Assembly (NCBI GenBank): GCA_034509425.1
Contig: JAVTVJ010000121.1
Coordinates: 2,728,001 to 2,792,000, forward strand
Direction: 5' to 3'
Length of the DNA: 64,000 bases
From: Eopsaltria australis
Lineage: Eukaryota; Chordata; Aves; Passeriformes; Petroicidae
A program made the translations under genes and the position numbers. Positions within the stretch are counted from its first letter, which is position 1. Every line of letters begins with the position of its first letter. Positions 1 to 11,900 of this stretch are shown in pieces. The notes beneath the pieces are model-generated. The model saw only the letters and a list, made by a program, of their open reading frames with translations, ran no database searches and was not told the DNA's origin.

Positions 1-3000
1 GATGTAACTGAAGTGCAATTAGAGAAGGGCACCGATCCCAGTGAAATAAAGTCATCATTTGAGAAGAGACAGGAAAAGGTAATTGTGGTTTGGTTTGGGT
101 TTTGTTCATGTTTTATTTGGCTAATACTTGGAAACAGTGGCAATTTCAAATTTTTTTTACTGATTGTGTCCAGCAAATACAAAAGAGGGTTTTTAAAATT
201 CAAGAAAACCATACGGTTTATTTACATAGATACATCTGCAATCATATATTCCCTCATGGACCTGAAATAAATATTAATCTCTTGCTGTGAGTTTACAAGT
301 GATCTCTGTTTTAAACTTCCTACGAAATTGTGTTTTTCAGATGAGCAAAAAAATAAAAAGTTTAGAAGAAGCGTTGTTAGAGGAAAAACCTTGGCAGCTT
401 AAAGGAGAAGTGACTGGACAGAAACGCCCTGAGAACAGCCTTTTGGAAGAAACAGTGCTGTTTGACCATGCAGTCCGAATGGGTAAGGACAGGGCCAGGG
501 CTTCCCTCACAGCATGCTGCAGGCCATGCTGGGTGTTCTGCCCCTTGACCTTGCTGAAAACACCTGTGACTCAAGAGCAGGGTAACAGAACACCAGGTTA
601 AAGCTTCTTGATGTGATTTTGAGGTTGTGAATTTTCACAGTGGAAACTACAGGAAATCATAATATTCTTTTTTTGTTAATTTTTAATTAACCTGAAAGTT
701 CATACTTTGGTGGCAGACCTGGTAATTTATGAGCCTTACATAGTATGACATACTTCTACTTGTGTTTACTTACTTCACCTTCAATTGCTACACTTTTGTG
801 AAGGCTTTACTTTCTTTTTCTGTAGTTTGTTCTTTATAGAACAAGAACTGTTTCTTGCTGGAGAAACATTAACTTTAAAATTCTTTGCTTTTTCCTTTCA
901 GCACCTGTGATCACAGAAGAAACTACTTTTCAGCTTGAAGATATCATTAAACAGAGGATATTGGATGAGGTTAATATTCTCTTACCTGTTCCTCCTTGTA
1001 TTGTTCATAGGCTTGATTCACAGGGCACATTCCAAGGATGAGTTTGAAGCATTTCCAATGTTAGGAGTAGAATTATCTTAATTTCTGCAGCTTGTTTTAT
1101 TCTTTTGTCTTGATGGATGTGTCTTAAGATTTCTAAGGAGCCCTATTTTTATATCTCTGTTATATGCCAAGTTTTGGTACACTTCAAAACATGAGTGTGT
1201 GCAGATAAAACTGTACGGAGTTTATTTGGAATTTAAAGCCAGTCTGTAAGTATTGGCTGTTACCGTAGCTGGTGCTCTGAGCATTCTGAACTGTGACCAA
1301 AATTCAGTTGTTTGCTTCATTTTGCTTCGCTGATAGAAAATTTGTATCTCACAGCTTGTTGAGCCTTACTGTTAGCTGAATTTAAAAAGATGGGGAAGAG
1401 TTTATAACTCGCTCATTAAAAACAAGGACACAAGTAGAGGTATAACTTTTATTACTTTTTTTTTTCAAATGAAAGTGCGAAACTTGGTGAGCCCTGGGAA
1501 GTCACATGCATAAACTAGTTAATGTGCCAGATATATAATTGAAAAATAAGATGTAGCTGATATTTGACTGTAGTTGCATTTGGTCATTACTTTATGACTT
1601 TCTCAGGCATGGGATGATGTTGTACCAAAAGAAAAACCCAAAGAGGAAGCTTTTGAGTACAAGAAGCGGATCAGTTTGGATCATGAGAAGAGTAAGCTGA
1701 GTCTCGCTGAAATCTATGAGCAAGAATACATGAAACTTCACCAGGTAACACGAACAATGCCTTTCCTTTGGCTTTGAAGTTCACACCATGTACTCTTGTG
1801 TGTTTATTTATACACTTTCAAAGTGGAAGTACTTTAGTCTTTCTCTGAGAGTTCACCAGTGAAAGGGCTGTACCTTGTGTTGTTACCAGTCTTGCTAAAG
1901 TAAAATAGCCTTATGAATGGTGTTACAGTTATATTGCATTTTTAATGCAGCAAAAGACTGAAGAGGAGGAAAATCCTGAACACAAAGAAATTCAGGAAAT
2001 GATGGATTCACTCTTCCAGAAGCTGGATGCACTTTGTAATTTCCACTTCACACCCAAACCAGTAAGTGTATAAGCTTGATAAAGTTGGGGGCTTTCTCCC
2101 TTTTTTTTTTTTTAAACTGGATACTTTAAAATATATTCCAGAAATGGAAAGTAAAGTAAACATTGGTGTTTAGTGAGCTCATTTTATTTTATATTAAATG
2201 TCCTGTGATTGCCTCTAAACAAACCCAAATACTTGGGATCTTCAGTTGTCTGTCAGCTGCTGAGATGCTGTGCTCAACCCTGAATGTCTCTTCTTATTTC
2301 TAGCCGGTGCCAGAAGTCAAAATCGTTTCGAACCTTCCAGCTATAAGTATGGAAGAAGTAGCACCAGTTGCTGTTAGTGATGCTGCTCTCTTAGCACCAG
2401 AGGAGATCAAGGTAAATATAAAATGGCATAAGGATCAGGAGAGGATCTGTGTGGTTTCTAGAAGGATGTAGTGTCTGTCAGTTCCCATCCTGGTGGGTGG
2501 TTCCTTACCTTGTGGACCTTTTTGCCTGGAATTTTAGTGTTGGTGGTTGTTGGGGGGTTTCGGTGGGGGGTGAGTTTTGGGTTTTTTGGGGTTTTTTTTT
2601 TTGTTAACTGGCGAAAGAGTAAATTTTATTTGGTTCCAGTAGGCCATAATATTGTGCTTTGTTTTTGATCTTGAATGTGATGGTCATTGTCCCAACATTT
2701 ATATGGGTAGTGGGAGGGGGGAAGCTAAATGACACTATAGCAGAGCAATTAGCATGTCCTGGATCAGTTGTACAAATCTTATTTCCCAGCTTTTGCCAGT
2801 TTTTGGCCTTTGCCTTATCCTGAGCTGGAAATAATGGAAACTCTGAGATAATACTCTGAGATAATACTCTGAAATAATGGCACTTGAAATATTGGAAACG
2901 CTGAGACAGATTTGAGTTCTGTGAAGCGAGTCTGGTCTTTTGCACTGTTATGGATCTAGAGGTCTTGTTCTCTTTAGGAAAAGAACAAAGCTGGTGATGT

Positions 3001-4180
3001 AAAAACAGATGCAGAAAAGACTCCCACAGACAAAAAACGAGAACTAAGAAGGAAAAAGCTCCGTAAACGTATGAGGCGAAGGGAAAAGGAGAAACGTCAA
3101 AAGCTTCTTGAAAAGATGAAACCAGAACAAGGCACAAAACTTAGCAAAAAAGCTGCTGCAGCAAAATTAAAAAGGCTTACCAAAGAAGGCAAAGCATCTC
3201 TTCTCAAGGTAAGACTAAAATCCCAAGAGTAGATAATTTTTTACTAGATGAAAGGAAACTTTAACCCGAAGAATTACAAGTATAAGGTTGGAAAAATAAG
3301 AAAAAGCTGTATGATGCAATTATTGTATATAGAAGTATGTTAATCAGGCACAAATGCTTTTGTGTGAAGTGCTACTTTTCTATTTATTTCAAAGTTCACA
3401 AGGTGATGTTCCTGCAAATACTAAGACAGGATCTTTATTTCCTGCATTTAAGCCATTCCCCTTCATCAAGTTGGACTGCTTGAATGCACATTGGGGTTTC
3501 TATGTTCTGTATAAGCTTTGGGTAACTTAAACTGTTTTGTAAGACAATATTCCTTTTTAACTTTGTCCTTATTTTGGAGCCTTCCCTATAATCTCACCAG
3601 GTTGATACTGTTTTGCATGCTATAAAACAGTAAACTTACGCACCATTTATGATGCCTTTTAAATAAAATTGTAAAAATCTCAGAAATTTTGAAGTGTTAG
3701 AAACTAATAGGAAAAATAAGTTCATTACTTGCAGATGTTTGTACTTACCTTTTCAGAAGGCAAGCAGAACACAAAATACAGATACCCAGTTGTAGTTCAT
3801 GTTGTGCAAGGATCTGTTCTTGATGCCTGCTCTTACCTACCATGCTAATTGTTACTTAGGAAGATAATGTAATCTTTACTTTTTTATAATTGTGGTGAAA
3901 AATAACCTTTGAAAATCAGTTACCAGATCTTTTTTAAGTCAAATACCATTATGTGTGAGTAACTAGTAAGCAATATAATGGTACTGCTTGTACGTTTCTT
4001 TGTTATAACAAATGTTTTGTCCATTGACAGGATGAAGGGAAAGACAAAGTCTTGAAATCATCCCAGGCCTTCTTTTCTCAGCTACAAGATCAAGTGAGAA
4101 TGCAAATCAAAGATGCCAGCAAATTAAAGAAGAAACAGAAGAAGGAGAAAGCAATCTCTGTTCATAAACTGAAGTTGTAA
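1..4180 (+). CDS. MPHOSPH10: MPHOSPH10 (U3 snoRNP protein Mpp10), 3' part, eight coding exons
   Basis: Partial gene, cut by the left edge. Coding exons: 1-78, 341-482, 902-969, 1607-1744, 1951-2061, 2304-2411, 2978-3208, 4031-4180. All internal junctions are GT-AG with matching phases. They join into 341 codons plus TAA (4178-4180), about the C-terminal half of the roughly 680-residue human protein. Recognisable Mpp10-family stretches include [52 protein letters not shown] and [20 protein letters not shown], and the end ISVHKLKL. The penultimate exon encodes a strongly basic Lys/Arg-rich segment ([17 protein letters not shown]), typical of a nucleolar protein. From family knowledge, Mpp10 binds Imp3 and Imp4 in the U3 snoRNP and is needed for the early 18S rRNA cleavages. 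The acidic N-terminal half, start codon and promoter are outside the window. Confidence 0.97.
2520..2605. repeat. G/T-rich low-complexity tract
   Basis: The coding strand is almost all G and T here, with G runs of 4-6 and a terminal T run. It lies in an MPHOSPH10 intron, about 110 bases past a donor site. The G runs could form a G-quadruplex in RNA, but this is inference only. Confidence 0.5.
2841..2880. repeat. Short tandem repeat in MPHOSPH10 intron
   Basis: Two exact and one degenerate copy of a 13-base unit, ctctgagataata, lie head to tail in the intron before the penultimate MPHOSPH10 exon. Related words (aataatgg, attggaaac) flank it, suggesting local slippage. No function is implied. 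Confidence 0.7.
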
Positions 4181-4212
4181 TTTACCTTTTTTATATGTTG
4201 TATCTTATATAT

Positions 4213-4218
4213 ATTAAA
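4213..4218 (+). terminator. Candidate MPHOSPH10 polyadenylation signal (ATTAAA)
   Basis: ATTAAA sits 33 bases after the MPHOSPH10 stop codon, followed by a T-rich stretch. A canonical AATAAA at 4526-4531 is an alternative, more distal signal. Which is used cannot be told from sequence. Confidence 0.5.
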
Positions 4219-4525
4219 TTTTTTTCCAAATTTGAGTAGGTTTTTTTCTGGGTTGATCTTCAAAATGCTTTGTGGACTTCTGAGGTCATGTTCAGACAGT
4301 TTCCTGTAGATCTTACTTTTATTTTCTACCATAGAACTCTGATTTATTCCAAAAAGAAAGGTACTTGTTGTGGGCAGATACATAATGGTATAAAATGCTT
4401 GTCATGTGCTGTGACTGTACACTCTCTTTAATCTATTGCCCAGAGCTCTCTATCTGCTGTTGTAATAGCTTCACATCTATAGCAGGAGCCACAGCATTTG
4501 TTGGAGAACTAAGATGTATCCAGGC

Positions 4526-4531
4526 AATAAA
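4526..4531 (+). terminator. Alternative distal MPHOSPH10 polyadenylation signal (AATAAA)
   Basis: A canonical hexamer about 345 bases downstream of the MPHOSPH10 stop. It lies before the CR1 fragment and the FAN1 CpG island, so any MPHOSPH10 3' UTR probably ends here at the latest. Confidence 0.45.
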
Positions 4532-4642
4532 ATCGTAGAAATTATATTTTGAAATTGTGATTGGCAAAGAGGGAGGACACAAAACATTTGTAAGCCTGTG
4601 GTAACCCAGAGCTAGGAAATGGCCTCTTTTAACTTAGTCTGA

Positions 4643-4725
4643 ATCCCAGACTGGTTCGGGTTAGAAGGGACTGCAGTGGGGTCATCTGGTCCAAGCTCCC
4701 TGCTCGAGCACATGGCACAGGATTG
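4643..4725 (-). mobile_element. CR1 LINE 3'-end fragment, antisense
   Basis: The plus strand reads like the reverse complement of a CR1 3' end: ggttcgggttagaagggact, then gtcatctggtccaagct and a ctgctcgagca-like word. CR1 is the dominant LINE of bird genomes. It sits between MPHOSPH10 and the FAN1 promoter. Confidence 0.75.
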
Positions 4726-4789
4726 TTATACCCCCGTGGGCCTCAGCTCTTTCCCACGCGTTGTGGCAAAAGGAAATGTTCACTGTGGG

Positions 4790-5240
4790 AAGGGGACGGT
4801 GTTTGCCACGGCCCCCGCTGTGGCTGAGGGAGCGCGCAGAGCGCGGTGCTCGCTCCCATCGGCGCTGCATTGCTCAGGCCTGGCGGCGGGCGGGGAGCGG
4901 CGGCCCCGGCCCGGCCCCTCACGGCGCGGCCGCGGGAGCGACGCGGTGCCGGTGCGTGGGGAAGGGCCGGGCCGGGCGGGCTATGGGGGGCTCCGGCTGG
5001 GCCCCTTTTCCCGGGGGCACGGCGCGGGGAGCGGCGGCGGCAGCGGGGCGGGCCGGCGAGGGGCGGGCATGTCCGGATGGCAGCACCGGGAACCGCTCGG
5101 GAACCTGGGCCCGGCCGCCCAGAGCACCTGGAGAGCGGCACGGAGCCGCCGGCAGCGCCGGAGCCCCGGCCCGGGCAGAGCTCGGCCCGGGCGCACGCCG
5201 GGCTCGGGCAGGCACGGCAGCCGTGAGGCTGAGGGCTGCA
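4790..5240 (+). promoter_or_regulatory. CpG island, likely FAN1 promoter and first untranslated exon
   Basis: About 450 bases are very rich in G+C and in CpG, in contrast to the AT-rich introns on both sides. It begins about 600 bases after the MPHOSPH10 stop and ends about 720 bases before the FAN1 start codon, so it best fits a TATA-less FAN1 promoter. Several open frames cross it on both strands (up to 215 codons), but these reflect scarce stop codons in CG-rich DNA and match no family I know. The exact start site and first splice donor cannot be fixed from sequence. Confidence 0.7.
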
Positions 5241-5337
5241 GGGCAGCTCGCTGTGTGCTCTGCAGGCGGGTGCTTGGCACCAAAAGTAGTATTTCAGTAG
5301 CAAACAAGACAATGGTAAAGTGATCCCAGCGACAGGA

Positions 5338-5583
5338 CTAGGATAAATGGCCATAAACTAAAACACAAGAAGTTTTCACCTCAACATGAGGAAAAGCTTC
5401 ACACCGAGGGTGGCAGAGCGCTGGGAGAGCTGCCCAGGGTGGTCATGGAGTCTCCGACGCTGGAGACATTCCAAACCCACCTGGAGATGTTCCTGTGCCA
5501 GCTGCTCCAGGTGACCCTGCCTGGGCACGGGGGTTGGACTGGATGATCTCCAGAGGTGCCTTCCAACCCTGACTGTTCTGTGA
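5338..5583 (+). mobile_element. CR1 LINE 3' end, sense
   Basis: A 5'-truncated CR1 copy. Diagnostic words occur in order: ggccataaactaaaacacaa, agctgcccagggtggtcatg, tggagacattccaaacccac, ggttggactggatgatctcc, ccttccaaccctgactgttc. It lies between the CpG island and the first coding exon of FAN1, so it falls in the first FAN1 intron if the promoter assignment is right. Confidence 0.92.
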
Positions 5584-5838
5584 AAATTAGAGGACTTGCC
5601 TGTTTGAATTCCAGGTTCACTTCCTGATGTAAATGCAAACCTGAGATTAATTTTCCATTTATTAAGCCATTTAAAGGCAGCTGCAGTGCTCAGCTTGCCT
5701 GTGGTGTGCTTCCCTGCCTGGTAAGGCAAGCTGGAGGACAGTAGCATTGTAAGTAAGGATTGCTTGACTTCTCCACTTCTGCTTATTTACATCTGGTACC
5801 TTAGAAGACCACTCATTCAATGTATTTTTTTTTCTTGA

Positions 5839-5962
5839 AGGCATGTCAGAGGATTACAGATGGAAAAGGAAAAACCAAGAAAAGTCTTTTAAGTATTACA
5901 GAATAAAGAAATATGGCCTGGATGGAGTTGCCTGTGCCATGTAATTGCTGTAAAGTTTTGTA
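5839..5962 (+). other. Putative FAN1 5' UTR part of the first coding exon
   Basis: A long T tract followed by cttgaag makes a good 3' splice site ending at 5840, giving about 122 untranslated bases before the ATG at 5963. Human FAN1 likewise starts translation near the beginning of its second exon. The ATG context is weak at -3 but the protein match is clear. Confidence 0.5.
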
Positions 5963-8900
5963 ATGGCAGAAGCTAAGTCTTCAGGAATCAAAAGATCCCG
6001 AGTAAGTTTGTCACTCAGTAAAAATAAGAAGAAAAAGGAAACAACAAAAAAGGTGGAAGTTACAGGAACACCATCTCTACCTTCAGCATCATCCTCTATT
6101 ACTTCCTTTTTTAACAATGTCCCCCCTCCCAAAATTAACTGTCCCATGTGTGGGCAGTTGGTGCCAAGATATGGGATAAATAAGCACATTGATGAAACAT
6201 GTCAGAGAAACTGTGGTGAGCTTGGTGCCATTGATGCTACACTGAACTCTTTTGGGAACAAGAGTCCCCCAGCTGCAAACCTGAGCAATAATTCCAGCTT
6301 GTATTTTTCAAAAAACCTTTTAAATCTAGAAACAAGTCCTTCCAAAAGTAATTTATTGAAAGCAGGAAGGAGTGCAGCACAACAGACTAGTCCTTATTTT
6401 AGCCGTAATAGTTCAGTCTTTAGTGTTAAAAATGAACCACAGGCTCGAACAGTTAAAACAGTCTCCTTGGGAAGCTTGTCTTCAAAACTGTCCAGAAGAC
6501 GCTGTCTGCAGGGAGGAAAGCAGGTCTTGTGTGAAGAGATCAACTCTTCACCTCCAGCTGTTCACAGTGCCTGTGGAAGTGCTGTAGCACCAGGTGATGA
6601 TGATGATGATGATGAGACTGATGCTGGACAGAGTTCTCAGAAAGAAAATCAGCCTTCTCTGAGAGAGCACCAGGAACAAAAGCATTCAAAGAGGGAATGT
6701 GAATTTGAAAACGAAATAAGCAAATGTAATCAAGAAGACCCTGTGGTTATGATTGAGGTACCTTTACTGGCTGATAACAGTAATGACAAAAGGTTCCCGT
6801 CTGGTACAAGCAGCACTGAAGCAGAAAGCAGATCTGAAAGTGTGATACTTAGTCCTGAAAAATTTGAAACACCTCTAGCTATCCATACTTCAGCAGAGCT
6901 GATCAGAAATTTGGAAGTCGAGACTCAAAGACAGAAGTGAACCGTGGGACAAAAAATTGCTCTAGCAGGGATGATGCAGAGGTACTTCCTGTGGAAGTTC
7001 TTGAAGATTTTAAGAATGACATGAACCATACTTTGTTAGAAACCGTGGAAAAGGTAGAATTTCAGGATTCCACTGGGGACATTCTAGACAAAATAGATGA
7101 GGTCCTCTCTGTGCCCAGCTCTCATGGTCACCCATACTACCTCCAGAATTTTTTAGTAGTGCTGCGAGCAGTATTGGAGAATGAAGATGATGTCAGACTA
7201 TTTAATGAGCAAGATTTGAACATTATAACCAAGTTCTACAAATTATCAGGTATCTTTGGTTTTTTTAAATACATTTCCACATTACCTCTTGTAGATAGAA
7301 TTGTTTCACAGTTTTATGTGGGAAGTGCTATATCAGTCGATAATTTAACTTGATGAATTCCTTAAGGGAAGAATTTCCTTTTTTCTCAGGAGATGCACCC
7401 CTCAGCGACTTTCTGTAAATAAACTCTCCTAATGTTGTTAGGTACAGGTCCTGAGAGAATGGGAGGACACAGCCTCACACAGCCCTCTCAGAAGCCTGGC
7501 TTGCACAGCTTGATGGGTCTGAGCTGGCCATGGACACAAGCAGCCAAACCTGGCGGCATCTGCAGAGCCCACTGGTGCACTCCAGGCCATGAGAATATTG
7601 CAGTAGTGACATCTTGGAGCTTGGTAGTGCCTTGTTTATCTTGTGATAGTTAAAAGGAGAATATATAAAGAAAGGAAGCAACAAAAGTCTTGTTACTGGC
7701 TCTCTGAAGCAAGCAGTAGATGCACATCATTTGCATCCAAAGATCCAGGAATAAACTCACAGTGAGGCCAGTAGTGTATGCAAGCATTGGCTACTTTGAC
7801 AAACACTAAAAGAGGTGTTCAGGATACACCTTCCCCATTTTCACACTCCCTTCCCTGGATGTGAACAGCACTGATCAGTAACAGGAGCTTGTTCTATTAA
7901 ATAAAATAAGTGCTTGTTTCTCTTTCTGAAGTGTGAATTCAGAATTCCTCTCTCCCAGGAGTTGGGAATACATAAAGAATTACTGCAAAGTGGTGCTGAT
8001 AAATCCATGTCTGCACTGGATGTGAGGGTCATGGATAAAACAATCTCTCTTTGCAGGGTAGGAAAGATGCAGTGGTTGAGCTGTGAGAAGTGAGAGGATA
8101 GCAGTGAGTAAATAGATAACAAATCCTGGACAACTGACAGATGGATGTCATTGCCTTCAAGAAATACCAGGCAAGATACTTTAAAAGTTCAGGTAGATGA
8201 GTTATCTGTCCAACATTAGAATTTTCTACCAAAGCAAATGTCATCTTTTAGTTATCATAGCACAAAACAGCCCACACACCTGCTTAGTACTATGAAGTTG
8301 CTTCAACATAGGTATTTTCCAGTATTGAATTATTTTCTGCTGAAATGTTTACCATTCTTCAGTGAGTTGTCTCTAACTCAGTGTAAGTTATGAAGCTTAT
8401 TATGAAATTATTATTGCAGCCCTAGTTTGGTCAGTTCCATGATCTGGAGAAAAAATGTCCATGTGTTAACTTTTTTCCTTTCTCCAGAATGATAAAAACT
8501 GGGGGCAGACTTTAAAGGAGTTACAACCCCACAGAGAAAATGACAAGCTTACATGTTTGAGTATAGTTCTCCCAGTGAATTGATCCTGGAAAGATTCTAT
8601 GAAAGAAAAGGCTGAAAAATTCTTATGAGGACAGGAGAATTGTTAAATAAACATTTAATGTTTATCACCATTTCTTAAGTATATACAGGTCTGGTAGTGT
8701 TTCAGTGTTATTTTATTAATGACCAGTTTCAGTTAAGCAGGAGCAGACAGGGGTAAAAAAATTAGAAGTTAGGGGGGTTGAACTAAGTATTCAAAAGGTT
8801 GTTGAATGTAGTAATAATACCTACACTACTTTCAGCTAAAATTTAATAAGCTATTTTGTTGAATATCAGCATTGCTACTATTTTAAAAGTATTTTTAAAA

Positions 8901-11900
8901 GATTCTTTAAAATAATACTTCCCTGATAAAAATCAAATGAATAGGAGGGGTTTTTCTTCATTATTTCCAGTAGATATATTTGTAAAATTAGGCTTATCTC
9001 TGGAAAAATAAGAATCTGAAGAATGCTGCCCAGAGAGGTGTTCTGTGAATATGAAATTATTCTGTCAGACTACAGCTTCTTTTGTTCCCCACCATGAAAT
9101 ATTTGGTTATTGAATGACTGTTTAAGAAAGCAAAAAGACCTATTTAACATCACAATATGCAGGGTTGAAAAATGAAATTGTCTTTTTCTTTAAAACAAAA
9201 TATTTCTTCAAGGGTAAGCATGTCAAAATGCATTTTAGTAATGTACATTACCAACAAAATATATTGTAATATTTTTCCACCTACAAAACTTAAAGAGTCT
9301 AATAAACTTATGAATTACTTGGAAAGGTAAGTCCTGGTATTTTACCAAGTCTGCTTGTAGAACATGGGGAGATTTAAAACGTGTTTTAGAGAATACCTGC
9401 ATCAAAGTAATTTTTCTGGTTAAGGTGGTGATTGTGCTTACTACTGTGTTTAGAATTTACTCTTCTTTTTGTCCTTCCCTGCTTTTAATAAAATCTGCAG
9501 TCAGTGGGCAGAAGTTGTATGTGAGACTTTTTCAACGCAAGCTGAACTGGTTAAAGGTGAACAAAATAGAGTATGAGGAGATAAGTGTGGATTTGTCACC
9601 AATAATTGAAGAACTGGTCGAAGCCAGACTTTTACAAACAGGTAAGGCCAGCATTAATAAACCTTTAAAATACTACAGATAAAATCTGCAGTTGTTTCAT
9701 GTTGGAGTTCAGTGCACTGCATGCTTGTCTGTGCCTTGGGAAGAGGAGAGGAGCAGAATAAAGGCTTCAGGTAGGTGAGTGGTCTTGTGAAAATACAAAT
9801 AGTGCAGATTAGATAACAGAGAAGACCAGTTTTTCTGAACAGCATTTTTTTTTTGTAATTCAACAGAATTTTTTCATTTTTGCTGTTGTTTTGAAGTTGT
9901 AAAGGGTGGTTTTTTTCTGGTTATTCCATTCCTTCAAAGTAGATGTGTGAAAAGGTACAGAAGAAGGTCCAGAAGAATTTCAGAATGAGCCAGATAGCAT
10001 TGTTAATACATTTTTGAAGAACCTAAATCATTAGATTAGTATTAGGTTGTATGAATGTACTGTGAGCTGTTGCCTGAGTGTCTGTGCATAACACAATGAA
10101 TATATGTGGATAATTTTACTTTTAGAATCTGAATTGGAAGACCTGTGTGAAGGGTTGGATTTGCTTTCAGCCCCTGAGCTAAAAACACTGGCAAAAATCT
10201 TTCACTTGCCAAACCCAAATGGTCAGAAACAACAACTTGTGGATGATTTTGTGAGGTTGTCAAAGCAGCGTTCGATCTTCAGCAGGAGTCAGGCTGGTAT
10301 TGGGACTGTGATTTTAAAAAGGTAAATGTTTAAGTTACATTTTGCAGGTAAATAGAAGTTGTGCTTCAAATGGCTGAAATCTAGATGCCTTTTCAAGAGA
10401 GGAATGCATTTAGTAAATTTATTAATTAAAAGGGTGGCATTACATTTCAATTCACAGTGAGTCAAAGAGAAGGGTAAATACTGAACCGTATAGGCTCTCT
10501 GCTTCTTTCAAGGAAAGGCAAGTTTATGCATTATTTGGCTTGAAAAAAGTTATTCTCTTACTTCATTCAGTATATTTTAGTTTTTACAAGTCATGGTAGG
10601 AGCCATGTTGTAATACATTTATTTGTTCTTCCAGGGTGAAGGACCTGGCTGGAAGATGTGTCAGGGTCTGCAAAGGCCCTCGGGCTGTCTTTTCCCGAAT
10701 CCTGCTGCTGTTTTCACTGCCTGAGTCTCTGGAGGAGGAAGAAGCTGGCAGTGCTGGGCAAGGCCTGCTCTCCACAGTCCTCAGGGCAAACATGGGGCAT
10801 ATGGTGTTCCCCAGCTACACAGTAAACAGGAAAACACAGGTCTTCCAGGACAGAGAGGATCTCATCAGGTAAGGAGAGCTTTTGCAGCTTGGAAATCTGT
10901 TCATTTCTAGAAAAGCCTTACTGCAGCACTTGTGCAGGCAAATAAGAATTCAAATGTAGAACTTCAGATGTAAATATGTAGAAGTGTTAATTTTGCAATG
11001 ATTTAAAATACTTTTTTGTATCAAGGTAGGACTTGTAATTCACAGTGGTTTGCATTTTGAGCCAAAACAGCATACTTACTTGTTTCATGATCATCTGACG
11101 AAAACTGTTTCTTTCTTTGCTCTGCTGATTCTGAGCTAAACAAAAATTATATTCTCTAGTATTAAGGAAATTCAAACATAATGTGCCCTGCTAGTTTAAA
11201 CTCTGCTAATCCTCCAAGGTTAACAATAAAGATGGCTGCATGGTTCAATGTCTTTGGAGACTGGGAAGGAAAGAATTCCTTTCTTTCAACTATAGATGCT
11301 TTTTAAGCATAATAAAGTTGTTGTGGCTTTTTACCACAGGTATGCAACTGCTGTTCATCTGTCAAATGATATAGCCACTGCAATGGTAAATGGGAACTGG
11401 GAAGAAGCTAATCATCTGTATTTGTGTGCTAAAGAAACCTGGAACGAACTGAAGAATCACCCCTCTTTGAGGTAGTGAACTGGAAACTGAAGTGTGTTAT
11501 CTTACCTTGGGTACTTTTCCTTTTGAGAGAGGTTTATCAACTAGATACATTATTTAAGCCTGATCAAGCTAGAGACTTTAATGTTATTGAAAGCTTGGAG
11601 CTTCCTGATTGATTGTTTAGCATTTAAGTTATAATATGAAAAGACCTTTTTTATAAAATCCTGGGAAAGTGTTGGTAGGCATGGATAAAGCACTAAAGCA
11701 GTTCTGTTCTGTGTGCCAGTGCAGGAGAACAAGAGCCTTATTTTTCCCTAGTCATAGTTTTTTTCTATGGCATTTAAAGAAATGGCAATAAGCAGAAATT
11801 AAAATTGACTGTGAACAAAAGGATGTTGCAAATGTTATGGGGAAACATGCTGGGTTATTAATGTCTTTAGACTTCCAAGTGGGTGTTGCTCAGGAAATGT

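Noticed and set aside
2604..3137. 177-codon minus-strand open frame across an MPHOSPH10 exon
   Set aside because: It is the antisense shadow of the Lys/Arg-rich exon 2978-3208, with no support of its own.
4676..5323. Open frames of up to 215 codons on both strands in the first CpG island
   Set aside because: CG-rich DNA has few stop codons. The translations are Gly/Arg/Pro/Ala-rich, overlap each other on both strands and match no family.
7250..7353. Alternative FAN1 C-terminus by read-through past the donor at 7250
   Set aside because: The donor and the next acceptor restore the conserved protein exactly, so read-through would be a minor or retained-intron form at most.
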